DNA of 64,000 nt, from contig NZ_HE611067.1 in the NCBI RefSeq assembly GCF_000285595.1, forward strand, positions 1-64,000, read 5' to 3'. Shown here piece after piece: positions 44,322 through 52,657 of this stretch (position 1 is the first letter of the stretch; every line of letters starts with the position of its first letter). The notes under the pieces were generated by a model that was not told the origin of the DNA, ran no database searches, and saw only the letters and a program-made list of their open reading frames with translations. The position numbers were made by a program, and so were the translations under genes. Source of the DNA: Kurthia senegalensis. GTDB lineage: Bacteria > Bacillota > Bacilli > Bacillales_A > Planococcaceae.

Positions 44322-45194
44322 TTGGAAACAGTCACATTTACAAACAGCATGGGGCAGTCAGTAAAGTTTGCTGATGCTCCTTTTTTTATACAAGAAGTTA
44401 CAGGGTTAGGCGATGTTACAGCAGACATTCAAAACGTCCGCAGTGCTTATGAGGACGGTTCAAACTTCATCGACGCAATCTTAAACGAGCGAGAAATCGA
44501 ATTATCGTTTCTAATCGTTGCAGACGCAGTGGCGAAGGAATCATATGGGGATATTTCTCGTATGAGGGAACACGTTGCAACTGTTCTCAATCCGAAACTT
44601 GGACCAGGAACATTAAAGTATGAAAACGAGCGTGTCGTGCGTTTAATCACTTGTATCGCAGACGGTGTGCCACAATTTCCCGATGGTGATGGACGTGTCG
44701 AAATGATACAAAATGCTTCAGTTACGTTTATCGCTCACAATCCTTACTGGCGTAGTACAGCAATCGAAGAAGAACCTGCATTCAAACCATTGTTCCAATT
44801 CCCATTCAGCGGACCGTTTCAAATGGGCATACAGCGTGACGAACGAGTTATCGAAAATGATGGCAACGCACCTGCACCACTCTTAATTGAGTTTTATGGA
44901 CCTGCGACAAATCCAGTCATTTTAAATCGCACGACAAATCAGTACATCAAAGTTAATCAAGAACTCTTAGAAGGTGAACGAATGGTGATTGATACGAACC
45001 CCGACAATGCTTCGGTGTACTTCGTAGCAGAAGATGGTACGAAGCGAAACGTCGTTCATTGGCTCGATTTAGGTTCATCATTATCAACATTTCGCTTACA
45101 GCTAGGAGAAAATGAAATCGCATATACAGCAGATAGTGACGTACAAGGTGCAATACTCAACTTGACGTGGCAAAAGCTATATAACGCAGTATAG
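44322..45194 (+). CDS. distal tail protein (Dit-like)
   Basis: 290 residues from TTG with AGGAGG upstream. VTFTNSMGQSVKFADAPFFIQEVTGLG, an N-terminal beta hub, then a galectin-like C-terminal half with NDGNAPAPLLIEFYGP and a Gly/Asn-rich end. Position right after the tape measure gives the Dit/phage tail family call. It forms the ring at the tail tip. Confidence 0.85.
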   Translation: METVTFTNSMGQSVKFADAPFFIQEVTGLGDVTADIQNVRSAYEDGSNFIDAILNEREIELSFLIVADAVAKESYGDISRMREHVATVLNPKLGPGTLKYENERVVRLITCIADGVPQFPDGDGRVEMIQNASVTFIAHNPYWRSTAIEEEPAFKPLFQFPFSGPFQMGIQRDERVIENDGNAPAPLLIEFYGPATNPVILNRTTNQYIKVNQELLEGERMVIDTNPDNASVYFVAEDGTKRNVVHWLDLGSSLSTFRLQLGENEIAYTADSDVQGAILNLTWQKLYNAV

Positions 45195-45205
45195 GAGGGG
45201 TTATT

Positions 45206-46195
45206 TTGGCGGAAATATTTAAGTTTTTTAACTCAGCACCGGGGGACGAACGTTGGCATTATGCCAGCGACTTTGCCGATTATTTTGGCTCGGTACTATC
45301 AAGTGGGTTGCTTCACGAGAATAATAAATACGGGTTACAAGTGACTGTAAACAGTGGCACATTAACCATAAATGTTGCAGTCGGCAAAGCCCTTATCAAA
45401 GGGTACAGCTACGAAAATACAAATGATTTAACATTAACGCACAGTTTACCCGAACAAACGTTAGACCGAATTGATCGAGTTGTTTTACGTTTGGATTTAC
45501 GCAACGCAAATCGTTTCATCAAAGTATTTGTGAAAGAAGGGGTATCAGCAACAGCCCCAGTTGCTCCCGATTTACAACGTGACAACTACGTCTATGAATT
45601 ATCGCTTGCGACTGTAAGATTACGTGCAAATACATCGAGTATCAGTGCCAACGACATCACAGATACACGTGCATTAGAAGATATTTGTGGTATCGCTCAA
45701 TCGCTTATCACAGTACCAACGAGCGTGTTTCAACAACAATTTGATGCTTGGTTCGATGGTATTGCAGACACAACGGAGCAAAGTGTGAGTGACTGGCAGA
45801 CAACGCAAGAACAAGCGTTTAGTGATTGGTTTGCAACGATTCAAAATGCTTTAGATGGTGATGTTGCGGCGAGTTTAGCGAATCAGATTACGACTTTACA
45901 AAGTGATGTAAATACAAAATTTAATAATTTATTATCTGAATTTCAACGTTTAGATAATGAAAAATTACTCAAAAAATACAAAAGCATGAAAGACAGTGAG
46001 GGTATTTTTACAACAGTCACGTATAAGCGTACAGATGGAACTGTATACGCTACGTCCGTTTTAAGTGGTGGTACTACACCACAGTACACAACTCGTACCA
46101 TTACTTTCTACGATAGCGATGGAACGACAGTAAAAACAACAAAAGTCTATACGTTGTCTTATGACAGCGAGGGCGACTTAGTAAGTGAGGTGTAG
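45206..46195 (+). CDS. baseplate/tail fibre protein
   Basis: 329 residues from TTG (GGAGGGG upstream). FFNSAPGDERWHYASDFADYFGSVLSSGLL and VGKALIKGYSYENTNDLTLTH are typical of baseplate-attached fibre N-termini of Firmicute siphoviruses; then helical repeats (QFDAWFDGIADTTEQSVSDWQTTQEQAFSDWF) and a small beta C-terminal tip with Thr/Asp/Gly repeats. Likely host-contact structure. Confidence 0.8.
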   Translation: MAEIFKFFNSAPGDERWHYASDFADYFGSVLSSGLLHENNKYGLQVTVNSGTLTINVAVGKALIKGYSYENTNDLTLTHSLPEQTLDRIDRVVLRLDLRNANRFIKVFVKEGVSATAPVAPDLQRDNYVYELSLATVRLRANTSSISANDITDTRALEDICGIAQSLITVPTSVFQQQFDAWFDGIADTTEQSVSDWQTTQEQAFSDWFATIQNALDGDVAASLANQITTLQSDVNTKFNNLLSEFQRLDNEKLLKKYKSMKDSEGIFTTVTYKRTDGTVYATSVLSGGTTPQYTTRTITFYDSDGTTVKTTKVYTLSYDSEGDLVSEV

Positions 46196-46198
46196 AGT

Positions 46199-46909
46199 AT
46201 GTTAGATATACGAGAGCATGGTGGGAGTTTTGGTGGTGGCAAAAAAAATGGGGCATATCCAGATATACCAATTTCATTTCCGAGAATACCAAATTCTCAA
46301 TTGCTTCAATATATACTTACAATAGAATTTGCGTATTTACCTAACTCAAAAGAATTAGAGAAAGAGCCAGAATGCGTGTTAATTCTTTACGGTGTAGCAA
46401 ACAATAAAGATGTAATTAAACAATATATGAAAACAACTAGTGTCGTATTGAGAACAGAAACGTTATTTACCGTTCCAGTGAATAGCAATATATCATATTT
46501 AAGACACAACGAATTTGGTATGCACTATATTTATTTATACAATAACACTTATCACGTTGTAACGATTAAAAATGACATAGTTTATTCTATTAGACAATAC
46601 TCAAACATTTACGTGCAAAATTTTTGGATTGATGAACAAGTTTTCATGTCTCTTGCTTCTTATAACTTATATATCTTGAACCATTCAGGGGTATTGTTGG
46701 GAAGTTTTTATAATTCAGCTTTTCAAAATTATATTAATCGTATTTCTAAATACCACTACATCATCTCAACGAACACTATATCGGGAACGCAAGTGGTGTT
46801 ATTCGATTTAAAAAAACTAGAATATTTTACGTCGGGGAGTCAATATACTTTTTCACCAATGATGGCGAAATTGAACGCAAGTATGAAGATAAACGGAGGG
46901 AGAATATAA
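46199..46909 (+). CDS. hypothetical tail-tip protein, AT-rich
   Basis: 236 residues with a Gly-rich start (REHGGSFGGGKKNGAYPDIP) and many Tyr/Asn/Ile. Its codons are visibly more AT-rich than those of flanking tail genes, as often seen for swapped receptor-binding modules. No family recognised. Only 3 nt after the fibre gene. Confidence 0.7.
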   Translation: MLDIREHGGSFGGGKKNGAYPDIPISFPRIPNSQLLQYILTIEFAYLPNSKELEKEPECVLILYGVANNKDVIKQYMKTTSVVLRTETLFTVPVNSNISYLRHNEFGMHYIYLYNNTYHVVTIKNDIVYSIRQYSNIYVQNFWIDEQVFMSLASYNLYILNHSGVLLGSFYNSAFQNYINRISKYHYIISTNTISGTQVVLFDLKKLEYFTSGSQYTFSPMMAKLNASMKINGGRI

Positions 46910-46911
46910 AT

Positions 46912-47232
46912 ATGTACATTAAGATAATTAATTTATTAGCACGTGATGGAGTAGCTAATTATAAAACGCTAGACATCAATAAAATCGAACAACCATTTTA
47001 CGACTTCAAAGCAAACGAATGTTATTTACAATATAACGAATCATTCGCATCACACGAGGATTTAATTGAAATTACAGAACAGGAATATTTAGAAGCAAAA
47101 GAAGAACAACAAAAAGATGTTGTTTCGCTAGAAGATAAAGTGAAACAACTACAACAAGAAAACGAAGCATTGCGTGAATCACAATTGTCACAAGATGAAC
47201 TAATTATGTCGTTAATTTTAGGAGATGAATAA
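46912..47232 (+). CDS. hypothetical, XkdW-like position
   Basis: 106 residues: a small beta domain (YIKIINLLARDGVANYKTLD) and an acidic C-terminal coiled coil (VVSLEDKVKQLQQENEALRE). The order fibre, this gene, XkdX-like gene matches the xkdV-xkdW-xkdX arrangement of PBSX-type phages. Confidence 0.68.
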   Translation: MYIKIINLLARDGVANYKTLDINKIEQPFYDFKANECYLQYNESFASHEDLIEITEQEYLEAKEEQQKDVVSLEDKVKQLQQENEALRESQLSQDELIMSLILGDE

Positions 47233-47234
47233 TT

Positions 47235-47387
47235 ATGGCGAAATCACAAGCATACTATGATTTATTTTTACGAAATTGGTACAACCGCATCGCAACAGAA
47301 GTAGAATTAGATAAAGCTATCGCAAAAGGTATTTTAGACGAAGCAGACAAAATCGCAATCATGGCAACTGAACAGAAACCGTTATAA
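47235..47387 (+). CDS. XkdX-like small protein
   Basis: 50 residues. YDLFLRNWYNRIATEVELDKAIAKGILDEADKIAI follows the XkdX pattern (aromatic helix, then a K-G-I-turn-E helix). GGAGATGAATAATT precedes ATG. Role in the tail tip is unknown. Confidence 0.72.
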   Translation: MAKSQAYYDLFLRNWYNRIATEVELDKAIAKGILDEADKIAIMATEQKPL

Positions 47388-47438
47388 CACCATCAAGGTG
47401 TTTTTATTTTGCCCTCGAAATGAGGGCATTTTTATTTT
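47386..47438 (+). terminator. tandem terminators
   Basis: AACACC/GGTGTT then TTTTTATTTT, and directly after it GCCCTC/GAGGGC then ATTTTTATTTT. Two stems in a row separate the fibre genes from the gene at 47451. Confidence 0.85.
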
Positions 47439-47450
47439 AGGAGGGATAGA

Positions 47451-48605
47451 ATGATACCCTTACGTGTTATTGACGTAGACTTTAATTTATACGGTGAAGT
47501 ACCGAAATATGAATCGTTGCAAATTGTAAATAACTTGTTCGGCATCGGCTCGATCGAATTAAAAATAAATCGGTATATGCCAAAAGCTGACTTGTTGGAA
47601 GTGGATAGAATCATCTTTCCGCTAAACCGCACAGACACACCATTTCAGATTTTACATCGAGAAATTGAACTTGATGAAGGTGGTAAAGCAACGGAAAATT
47701 GGGTTATCAAAGCTGTACCGCTTAAAGCGTGGTTAAGCGACCGTTTGATACTACCGCCAACGCATACAGCGAATCAGAACAAATCGGGCAACGCTGAAAC
47801 GGTGATGAAACACTATGTAAATATATCCGCAGTCAATCCAATTGATACGAAACGAATTATTCCGAAGTTGGTTATCGCTGCCGATTTAAAACGTGGCGAC
47901 AACATTAGTCGTTCGGCTCGTTTCGATACGTTATCGGACGAGTTAAAAACAATCGGGGAACTTACTCAGATTGGATGGAATATCTCGTTAGACATCGAAA
48001 ACAAGCGTTTTGTATTCGACATTATCGAGGGTTTGAATCGTGTAGCGTCACAAACGGATAGACCGCCAGTTGTTTTTTCAACCGAGTTTAAAACGCTCGA
48101 AAGTTTAGAGTACACCGAGAGCAAACTCGATTATAAAAACACCGCAGTTGTCGCAGGGCAAGGTGAGGGCGTGAATCGTAAAGTCATCATACTCAATGAT
48201 ACGAACAGCGGATTTGATCGCAAGGAGATTTATATTGACGCACGTGACGTTGCAGATACCGACACGGACGAAGAAGGTAATGAGTTCCCACGTCCAGAAG
48301 CCGATGTTATCGCTGATTTAACCGACCGTGGTAATGAAAAACTAGCCGAACACCTACAAGAAATTTTTGTGAATGGGCAGATTACGAACACTATTTTTCG
48401 ATACGGTTATGACTGGTTTAATGGCGATACAGTGACGCTTGAACACAAAGATTGGGGCATTGCATTAGACGCTCAAATTACGCAGGTCAAAGAGATTCAC
48501 GAGGTCGGACGAGCGTATAAAGTTGAGGTCGTGTTCGATAAGGACATACCGACATTTGTGGACAAAATAAGTCGGACATTACGCAAAGTAGCAGATAAAC
48601 GCTAA
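47451..48605 (+). CDS. Gp37-like tail protein (ReqiPepy6 Gp37 family)
   Basis: 384 residues. RVIDVDFNLYGEVPKYESLQIVNNLFGIGSIELKINR, FPLNRTDTPFQILHREIELDEGG, and FSTEFKTLESLEYTESKLDYKNTAVVAGQGEG are typical of siphovirus ReqiPepy6 Gp37-like tail-hub proteins. Such genes usually sit next to Dit; here it comes after the fibre/XkdX genes and behind two terminators, so the order is unusual. GGAGGG precedes ATG. Confidence 0.85.
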   Translation: MIPLRVIDVDFNLYGEVPKYESLQIVNNLFGIGSIELKINRYMPKADLLEVDRIIFPLNRTDTPFQILHREIELDEGGKATENWVIKAVPLKAWLSDRLILPPTHTANQNKSGNAETVMKHYVNISAVNPIDTKRIIPKLVIAADLKRGDNISRSARFDTLSDELKTIGELTQIGWNISLDIENKRFVFDIIEGLNRVASQTDRPPVVFSTEFKTLESLEYTESKLDYKNTAVVAGQGEGVNRKVIILNDTNSGFDRKEIYIDARDVADTDTDEEGNEFPRPEADVIADLTDRGNEKLAEHLQEIFVNGQITNTIFRYGYDWFNGDTVTLEHKDWGIALDAQITQVKEIHEVGRAYKVEVVFDKDIPTFVDKISRTLRKVADKR

Positions 48606-48685
48606 TATTGTAGAAAATGTATTATGGAAAACATTCCCTTTTTATTTGATAATGAAATTAACAAAGAGAAGGAGATGGTAGAAAC

Positions 48686-48910
48686 ATGAAATTAGGCACT
48701 TTAGAATGTGGTAAGTGTAAAAGAGAAATACGGTTTTATCAGTTGAATTGGATTGATTTAGATGACATTCCTCGCATTAGTCAATTGGAACTCGAACAAA
48801 TTCCGATGAACGCAGATGAAGCTACACGCAACGGCATTGTAGAGTGCTTTTCATGTGGCCATCATAACGACATCTTTAACCCGTCGAATGGGAGCATTAG
48901 AACGGTGTAG
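48686..48910 (+). CDS. small zinc-ribbon protein
   Basis: 74 residues with CGKCKR near the start and CFSCGHHN at the end, a likely zinc ribbon separated by an acidic helical middle. AAGGAGATGGTAGAAAC precedes ATG. Role unknown. Confidence 0.7.
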   Translation: MKLGTLECGKCKREIRFYQLNWIDLDDIPRISQLELEQIPMNADEATRNGIVECFSCGHHNDIFNPSNGSIRTV

Positions 48911-48944
48911 CTTTGTTAAATGGATAAAAGGGAGATGGGGTTTT

Positions 48945-49157
48945 ATGATACACGAAAATGGTTTGTATGAAACAGGTGAACTTGCTTGTGAAAACGGTCA
49001 TATTAACAAATGGCAAAGGCAATTAGTTAAAAGAGGTCCATTAGGACAAGCGATCATCATGGAATTACTTGAAGGTCACACCCGAATCGAAGGTAATAGA
49101 GCATTCAGATGTCGCACATGTGACGAATGGGTGGAATTCAAGAAGGAAGTAGAATAA
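48945..49157 (+). CDS. small zinc-ribbon protein
   Basis: 70 residues from ATG 48945 (GGGG/AGGGAG upstream; the longer frame from 48855 overlaps the previous gene). LACENGHINKW and FRCRTCDEWVEF supply three Cys and a His. A second zinc-ribbon-like gene beside the first suggests related roles near lysis. Followed by a terminator. Confidence 0.62.
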   Translation: MIHENGLYETGELACENGHINKWQRQLVKRGPLGQAIIMELLEGHTRIEGNRAFRCRTCDEWVEFKKEVE

Positions 49158-49167
49158 ATAACAACTA

Positions 49168-49194
49168 AGCACTCTCAATCGAGGGTGCTTTTTA
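49168..49194 (+). terminator. terminator before the lysis cassette
   Basis: AGCACTC and GAGGGTGCT (one G-U) with a T-run after it. Confidence 0.72.
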
Positions 49195-49224
49195 TATGCA
49201 AAAAATATGAAAAGTAGGTGGCAC

Positions 49225-49506
49225 ATGAGTATTGAGGTATCTTTATTATTCGGGGCAATTGGGACGGTTGTTGGTGTAGTCGGAGCAATTATCACGATGA
49301 AGAAAAACAGCAAAGAAGATGGCGAACATTCGGCAGAAACAAAAGCGCAGCTTAATTACATTACACGAGGTGTAGATGACATTCGCATTGACCAACGATT
49401 ACAAGCGAGTAAATTAGACGGTTTTAATGACCGATTGATTCGTGTTGAAGAATCAACAAAACAAGCGCATAAGCGTATCAACGACATCACAAAGGAGGAA
49501 CATTAA
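49225..49506 (+). CDS. XhlA-like lysis-associated membrane protein
   Basis: 93 residues from ATG 49225 (AGGTGG upstream; the ATG at 49207 has no site). One N-terminal membrane helix (LLFGAIGTVVGVVGAIITM) and a long amphipathic C-terminal helix. Size and place before the holin resemble XhlA/DUF2746-type proteins. Confidence 0.7.
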   Translation: MSIEVSLLFGAIGTVVGVVGAIITMKKNSKEDGEHSAETKAQLNYITRGVDDIRIDQRLQASKLDGFNDRLIRVEESTKQAHKRINDITKEEH

Positions 49507-49757
49507 TGACACAAGATAAGTTAAAACAATATATTGCTTTATTCGGAGGATTGCTCGGTGCAATCCTTTTATTTTTGCAAAGTTTAGGTATCAATTTAAC
49601 ACACTTTAACGATGCTACAATCAACGCATTTGTACATGTACTAGAAGCGCTCGTACCATTCATTTTAGTTGGCTATGGAGTGTATAAGAACAGCTATATC
49701 ATCACTCGTAAGGCGAAAGAGCAAGAAAAAGAACTAAAAGAAAAGGGGTTGAAGTAA
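49506..49757 (+). CDS. phage holin
   Basis: 83 residues, two membrane helices (about 9-29 and 45-62) and a strongly charged C-terminal tail (RKAKEQEKELKEKGLK). SPP1/LL-H-type holin by build and by its coupling to the endolysin gene. It opens the membrane so the amidase can reach the wall. Confidence 0.82.
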   Translation: MTQDKLKQYIALFGGLLGAILLFLQSLGINLTHFNDATINAFVHVLEALVPFILVGYGVYKNSYIITRKAKEQEKELKEKGLK

Positions 49758-50626
49758 TGACAGTAATTAAAAATGATTATATTAGCGTCAATAAATACAC
49801 ACGCCCAGGTTCTAAATTAGCAAGTGTAAAGGGGATTGTATTACATTGGACCGCAAATGCTGGCGGAACAGCCAAAAATCACAAAACATTTTTCGGTAAC
49901 GGTGGAGGCTCGCGATATGCGGGTGCTCATATCTTTGTCGATAAAACTGAAGCACTTTGCATCGTACCGCTGAATGAAGTTTGTTATCATGCGAACGAGT
50001 CAACATGCCGAATTAAAAAGTTATTTGGTAAAGTTGGAAATTATCAAGGCAACGCTAATGTAACAACAATTGGTGTAGAAATGTGTGTGGAGAAAAATGG
50101 AACGATTCACAAAGATACCATTGATCGAACAGTAAATGTAGTCACGGAACTTTGCAAAAAGTTTGGTTTAGATGATGGCGACTTGTACCGTCATTACGAT
50201 ATTACAGGCAAAAATTGCCCTGCCCCTTGGGTAACGAAACCTTCAGAATGGGCTAAATTTAAAGACGCTGTACAGGCGAAATTGAAGGGAAAGGCAAATA
50301 CTTCAACGACCAACAAAACAACGTCTATCGGAACAATCACGAAGGTATCAGCAGATAAAGAGGAATTAGTTGTCGACGGGTACTGGGGAGCCGCTACTAC
50401 AAAACGACTGCAAAAAGTTTTGGGTGTGACGGTGGATGGCGTTTTAGGCAAAGCGACAATTCGAGCAATTCAGAAGAAAGTCAGTGCTGATCCAGACGGG
50501 ATTTTAGGCAAAGAAACAATTAAAGGTATGCAAAAACGTTTCAATACACCAGTAGACGGTATCATTTCCAAGCCATCGACTATGGTCAAAGCAATGCAAC
50601 GTAAATTAAATAACAATAAATTTTAG
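49757..50626 (+). CDS. N-acetylmuramoyl-L-alanine amidase endolysin
   Basis: 289 residues. An Amidase_2 domain: GIVLHWTANAGG (first zinc His), AGAHIFVDKTEALCIVPLNEVCYHAN, TTIGVEMCVEKNG, and RHYDITGKNCPAPW (second His and Cys). A Thr-rich linker leads to PG_binding_1-like repeats (VDGYWGAATTKRLQKVLGVTVDGVLGKATIRAIQ and copies). It cleaves the amide bond of peptidoglycan. Coupled to the holin. Confidence 0.95.
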   Translation: MTVIKNDYISVNKYTRPGSKLASVKGIVLHWTANAGGTAKNHKTFFGNGGGSRYAGAHIFVDKTEALCIVPLNEVCYHANESTCRIKKLFGKVGNYQGNANVTTIGVEMCVEKNGTIHKDTIDRTVNVVTELCKKFGLDDGDLYRHYDITGKNCPAPWVTKPSEWAKFKDAVQAKLKGKANTSTTNKTTSIGTITKVSADKEELVVDGYWGAATTKRLQKVLGVTVDGVLGKATIRAIQKKVSADPDGILGKETIKGMQKRFNTPVDGIISKPSTMVKAMQRKLNNNKF

Positions 50627-50632
50627 CAAAGC

Positions 50633-50676
50633 AAAAGCCCCTTTCTTCTATTAAATAGAGGAGAGGGGCTTTTTTT
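50633..50676. terminator. bidirectional terminator at end of late operon
   Basis: AAAAGCCCC pairs with GGGGCTTTT, extended inside by TCTAT/ATAGA; U-runs on both strands. Separates the lysis genes from the leftward cargo genes. Confidence 0.88.
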
Positions 50677-50679
50677 ATT

Positions 50680-51108
50680 TTAGTACTGAGATATAACTTT
50701 TATTGCCGCGTTTGTTACAGAATCTAGTGGAGCACCATTATCAAAATCAATTGAATCTAAACCAGCACGATCAATAGTGACCTTATAAAGAACTTTATTC
50801 GTTGGTCCGATTATATTGATTGTCGCTTTTTCTACATCTTCCGTCTTGCTCAATATTTTAGCTACTTGAAAAAGCTTTGTCTTAGCTACACTCTCTTTGT
50901 CGCTCACAGATAGAGCGCGCACAAATGCAAAACCGTTTGATTCGGTGAATTCAGCAGTATCACCAGTTTTCAAGCCTGCTTCGATTTGTTCGATAGTTGT
51001 TTTTGGAGTAGCTTCCACTTCTTCTTTCACAGAACTGTCGCCACATGCAATAGTAATTAAAATAGTTGATAACAATAATAATATTGCTAAAGTATTTTTT
51101 AATTTCAT
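50680..51108 (-). CDS. prophage-borne lipoprotein
   Basis: 142 residues from ATG 51108 (AGGATG 6 nt upstream). Lipoprotein signal LAILLLLSTILITIAC with the Cys followed by GDSS; an acidic linker and a small alpha/beta domain. No family recognised. It lies between the lysis genes and attR and is opposite to the late operon, the usual place for genes expressed in the lysogen. Confidence 0.75.
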   Translation of the reverse strand: MKLKNTLAILLLLSTILITIACGDSSVKEEVEATPKTTIEQIEAGLKTGDTAEFTESNGFAFVRALSVSDKESVAKTKLFQVAKILSKTEDVEKATINIIGPTNKVLYKVTIDRAGLDSIDFDNGAPLDSVTNAAIKVISQY

Positions 51109-51129
51109 AACAAGCATCCTAACTATTCT

Positions 51130-51729
51130 TTATTTGAATTTAAATTCAGCGGTGATGTTTTTACCTACGCGATCAAAATTTTCGTCGTGAGGACCCTCAA
51201 TCGCTAATTTAACTTCTTTCACATCAGCGACTTCTTTTTCTAATAAGAATACAATAGTACCTTCTTTTTCTACTTTGCCGATGAAGTCGCCACCAACTTC
51301 ACCTGAGAACAACATGCTAGCTTCCACTTGTTCTTTTGTATCGGTAACTATTTGTGCTTGATCGGGATAGAAGCCAATTGTATCTTCTGAAGTGTTTTCA
51401 GCTTTTGCTTTGAAAGCAATAACATGAATAACTTCTTTATTATCGAATTGAGGTTTATATTCATCATTTAATTTAACGTCATAAACTTGAACTTTAGAAA
51501 TATCTAACTTCATCGGGCCTTCTTTAATGCTATAACCTAGATTATCATTTGAATAATAGTCAGTCACTTCGCCCATTTCACTGCGTTCATCTTTGTCTTT
51601 TTTTTCGGCTGCTTTATCTTCCGAAGTGTTTTCAGTTTTTGAATTATCTTCTGTTTTTTCAGAAGTTTCGCCACATCCTGCCAATGCAAGTGCTAGAGCA
51701 AGTGGTGCAGCATATAAAAGTTTTTTCAT
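51130..51729 (-). CDS. prophage-borne DUF4352-like lipoprotein
   Basis: 199 residues. Signal peptide with lipobox LAGC, a Glu/Lys/Asp-rich linker (about residues 20-55), then a beta-sandwich (KVQVYDVKLNDEY ... HVIAFKAKAENTSEDTIGFYPDQAQIVTDT) of the DUF4352/immunoglobulin-like kind. Surface-anchored in the lysogen; it may alter phage adsorption or host traits. First gene of the leftward pair (22 nt apart). Confidence 0.8.
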   Translation of the reverse strand: MKKLLYAAPLALALALAGCGETSEKTEDNSKTENTSEDKAAEKKDKDERSEMGEVTDYYSNDNLGYSIKEGPMKLDISKVQVYDVKLNDEYKPQFDNKEVIHVIAFKAKAENTSEDTIGFYPDQAQIVTDTKEQVEASMLFSGEVGGDFIGKVEKEGTIVFLLEKEVADVKEVKLAIEGPHDENFDRVGKNITAEFKFK

Positions 51730-51872
51730 TTAAAACCCTCCATTTTCTTTATAAACTAATTTTATCTAAGATGTTAAATATTGTATGTAATAAAAATATG
51801 ATATTTATGGCATTTATGACATTTATAATATTGATATAGCATTATGTAAGTTCATTTGCCGATATTTTTTTA

Positions 51873-51894
51873 AGTTCCCCTATAAAGTTCCCCA
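51873..51894. repeat. attR core of the prophage
   Basis: AGTTCCCC-T-ATAAAGTTCCCCA, matching attL at 12274-12294. Two further AGTTCC boxes follow at about 51910-51925. Confidence 0.7.
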
Positions 51895-52657
51895 ATTAAA
51901 TGTAGTTCCCCAAAAGTTCCACATTAGTAATAATTGTTTATTCCTACCCTAAAAAATCAAAAAAACGCTACATTATAGGCTTTGCAAAAACAAATGATTT
52001 CAAGTGTTATGCGAACCAAACTCTTAATAGAAAATAGGCTTATTTTAAGAAGGATTAAATAAAAACTATAGTTATATATTTTTTGATTTAGGTTATTCAT
52101 ACTAACATATTTTAGTTAATTCGAGACAAAAGTTTTAATTGTGTAGAAGTGTTTTTTGCAAATAGTAGAAGAAGTACAAAATGCTCCTTAAATAGTAAAT
52201 TTCCTTTTGAAAAATATGAAATGAACTTAATAAAATAATACTAATTTATGAAAAAAATCAAGTTGATCGTTTCGGGGTTTTTCAATTCAACGATTTTATT
52301 GCCTTTTTTATCGTACAATGAAGCATCATGAAAAAAGCATACGTATGGGATAGCTATGCTTTTTTGCAAAGTACGAGACAGTTGGATTTTTAATGAATGG
52401 TGGTAGAGCAAGGCTTTTCAATTAGCCTGATAGCAGTAGGTGAGAAACTATAACATATTACTTCAACAGATTAAAAGTGCTAATGAAGGTTGAACAAATT
52501 GGTCTTCTATTCGCTATCGCATGAACCTTTTTTCATGAACCTTAAATAATGTTAAGGAATATTTAAAGTAATTTTCAACTATTCTTCAGCTAAAGTTCAG
52601 ATTCATTCCGTACACTATAGTTAAGAAGTTTGAATAAGAGAAAAGGACGTGAAGATT
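51895..52657. other. gene-poor flank right of attR
   Basis: About 760 bp of AT-rich DNA without a convincing gene. Before integration this lay between the GGDEF operon and the glycosyltransferase gene and should hold promoters for both. A hairpin (AAAAAAGCATA with TATGCTTTTTT, 52331-52365) looks like a terminator with no gene before it. Confidence 0.55.
52331..52365. terminator. orphan terminator hairpin
   Basis: AAAAAAGCATA/TATGCTTTTTT, 11-bp stem with U-tracts on both strands. No recognisable gene ends here, hinting at a deleted gene or small RNA. Confidence 0.6.
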
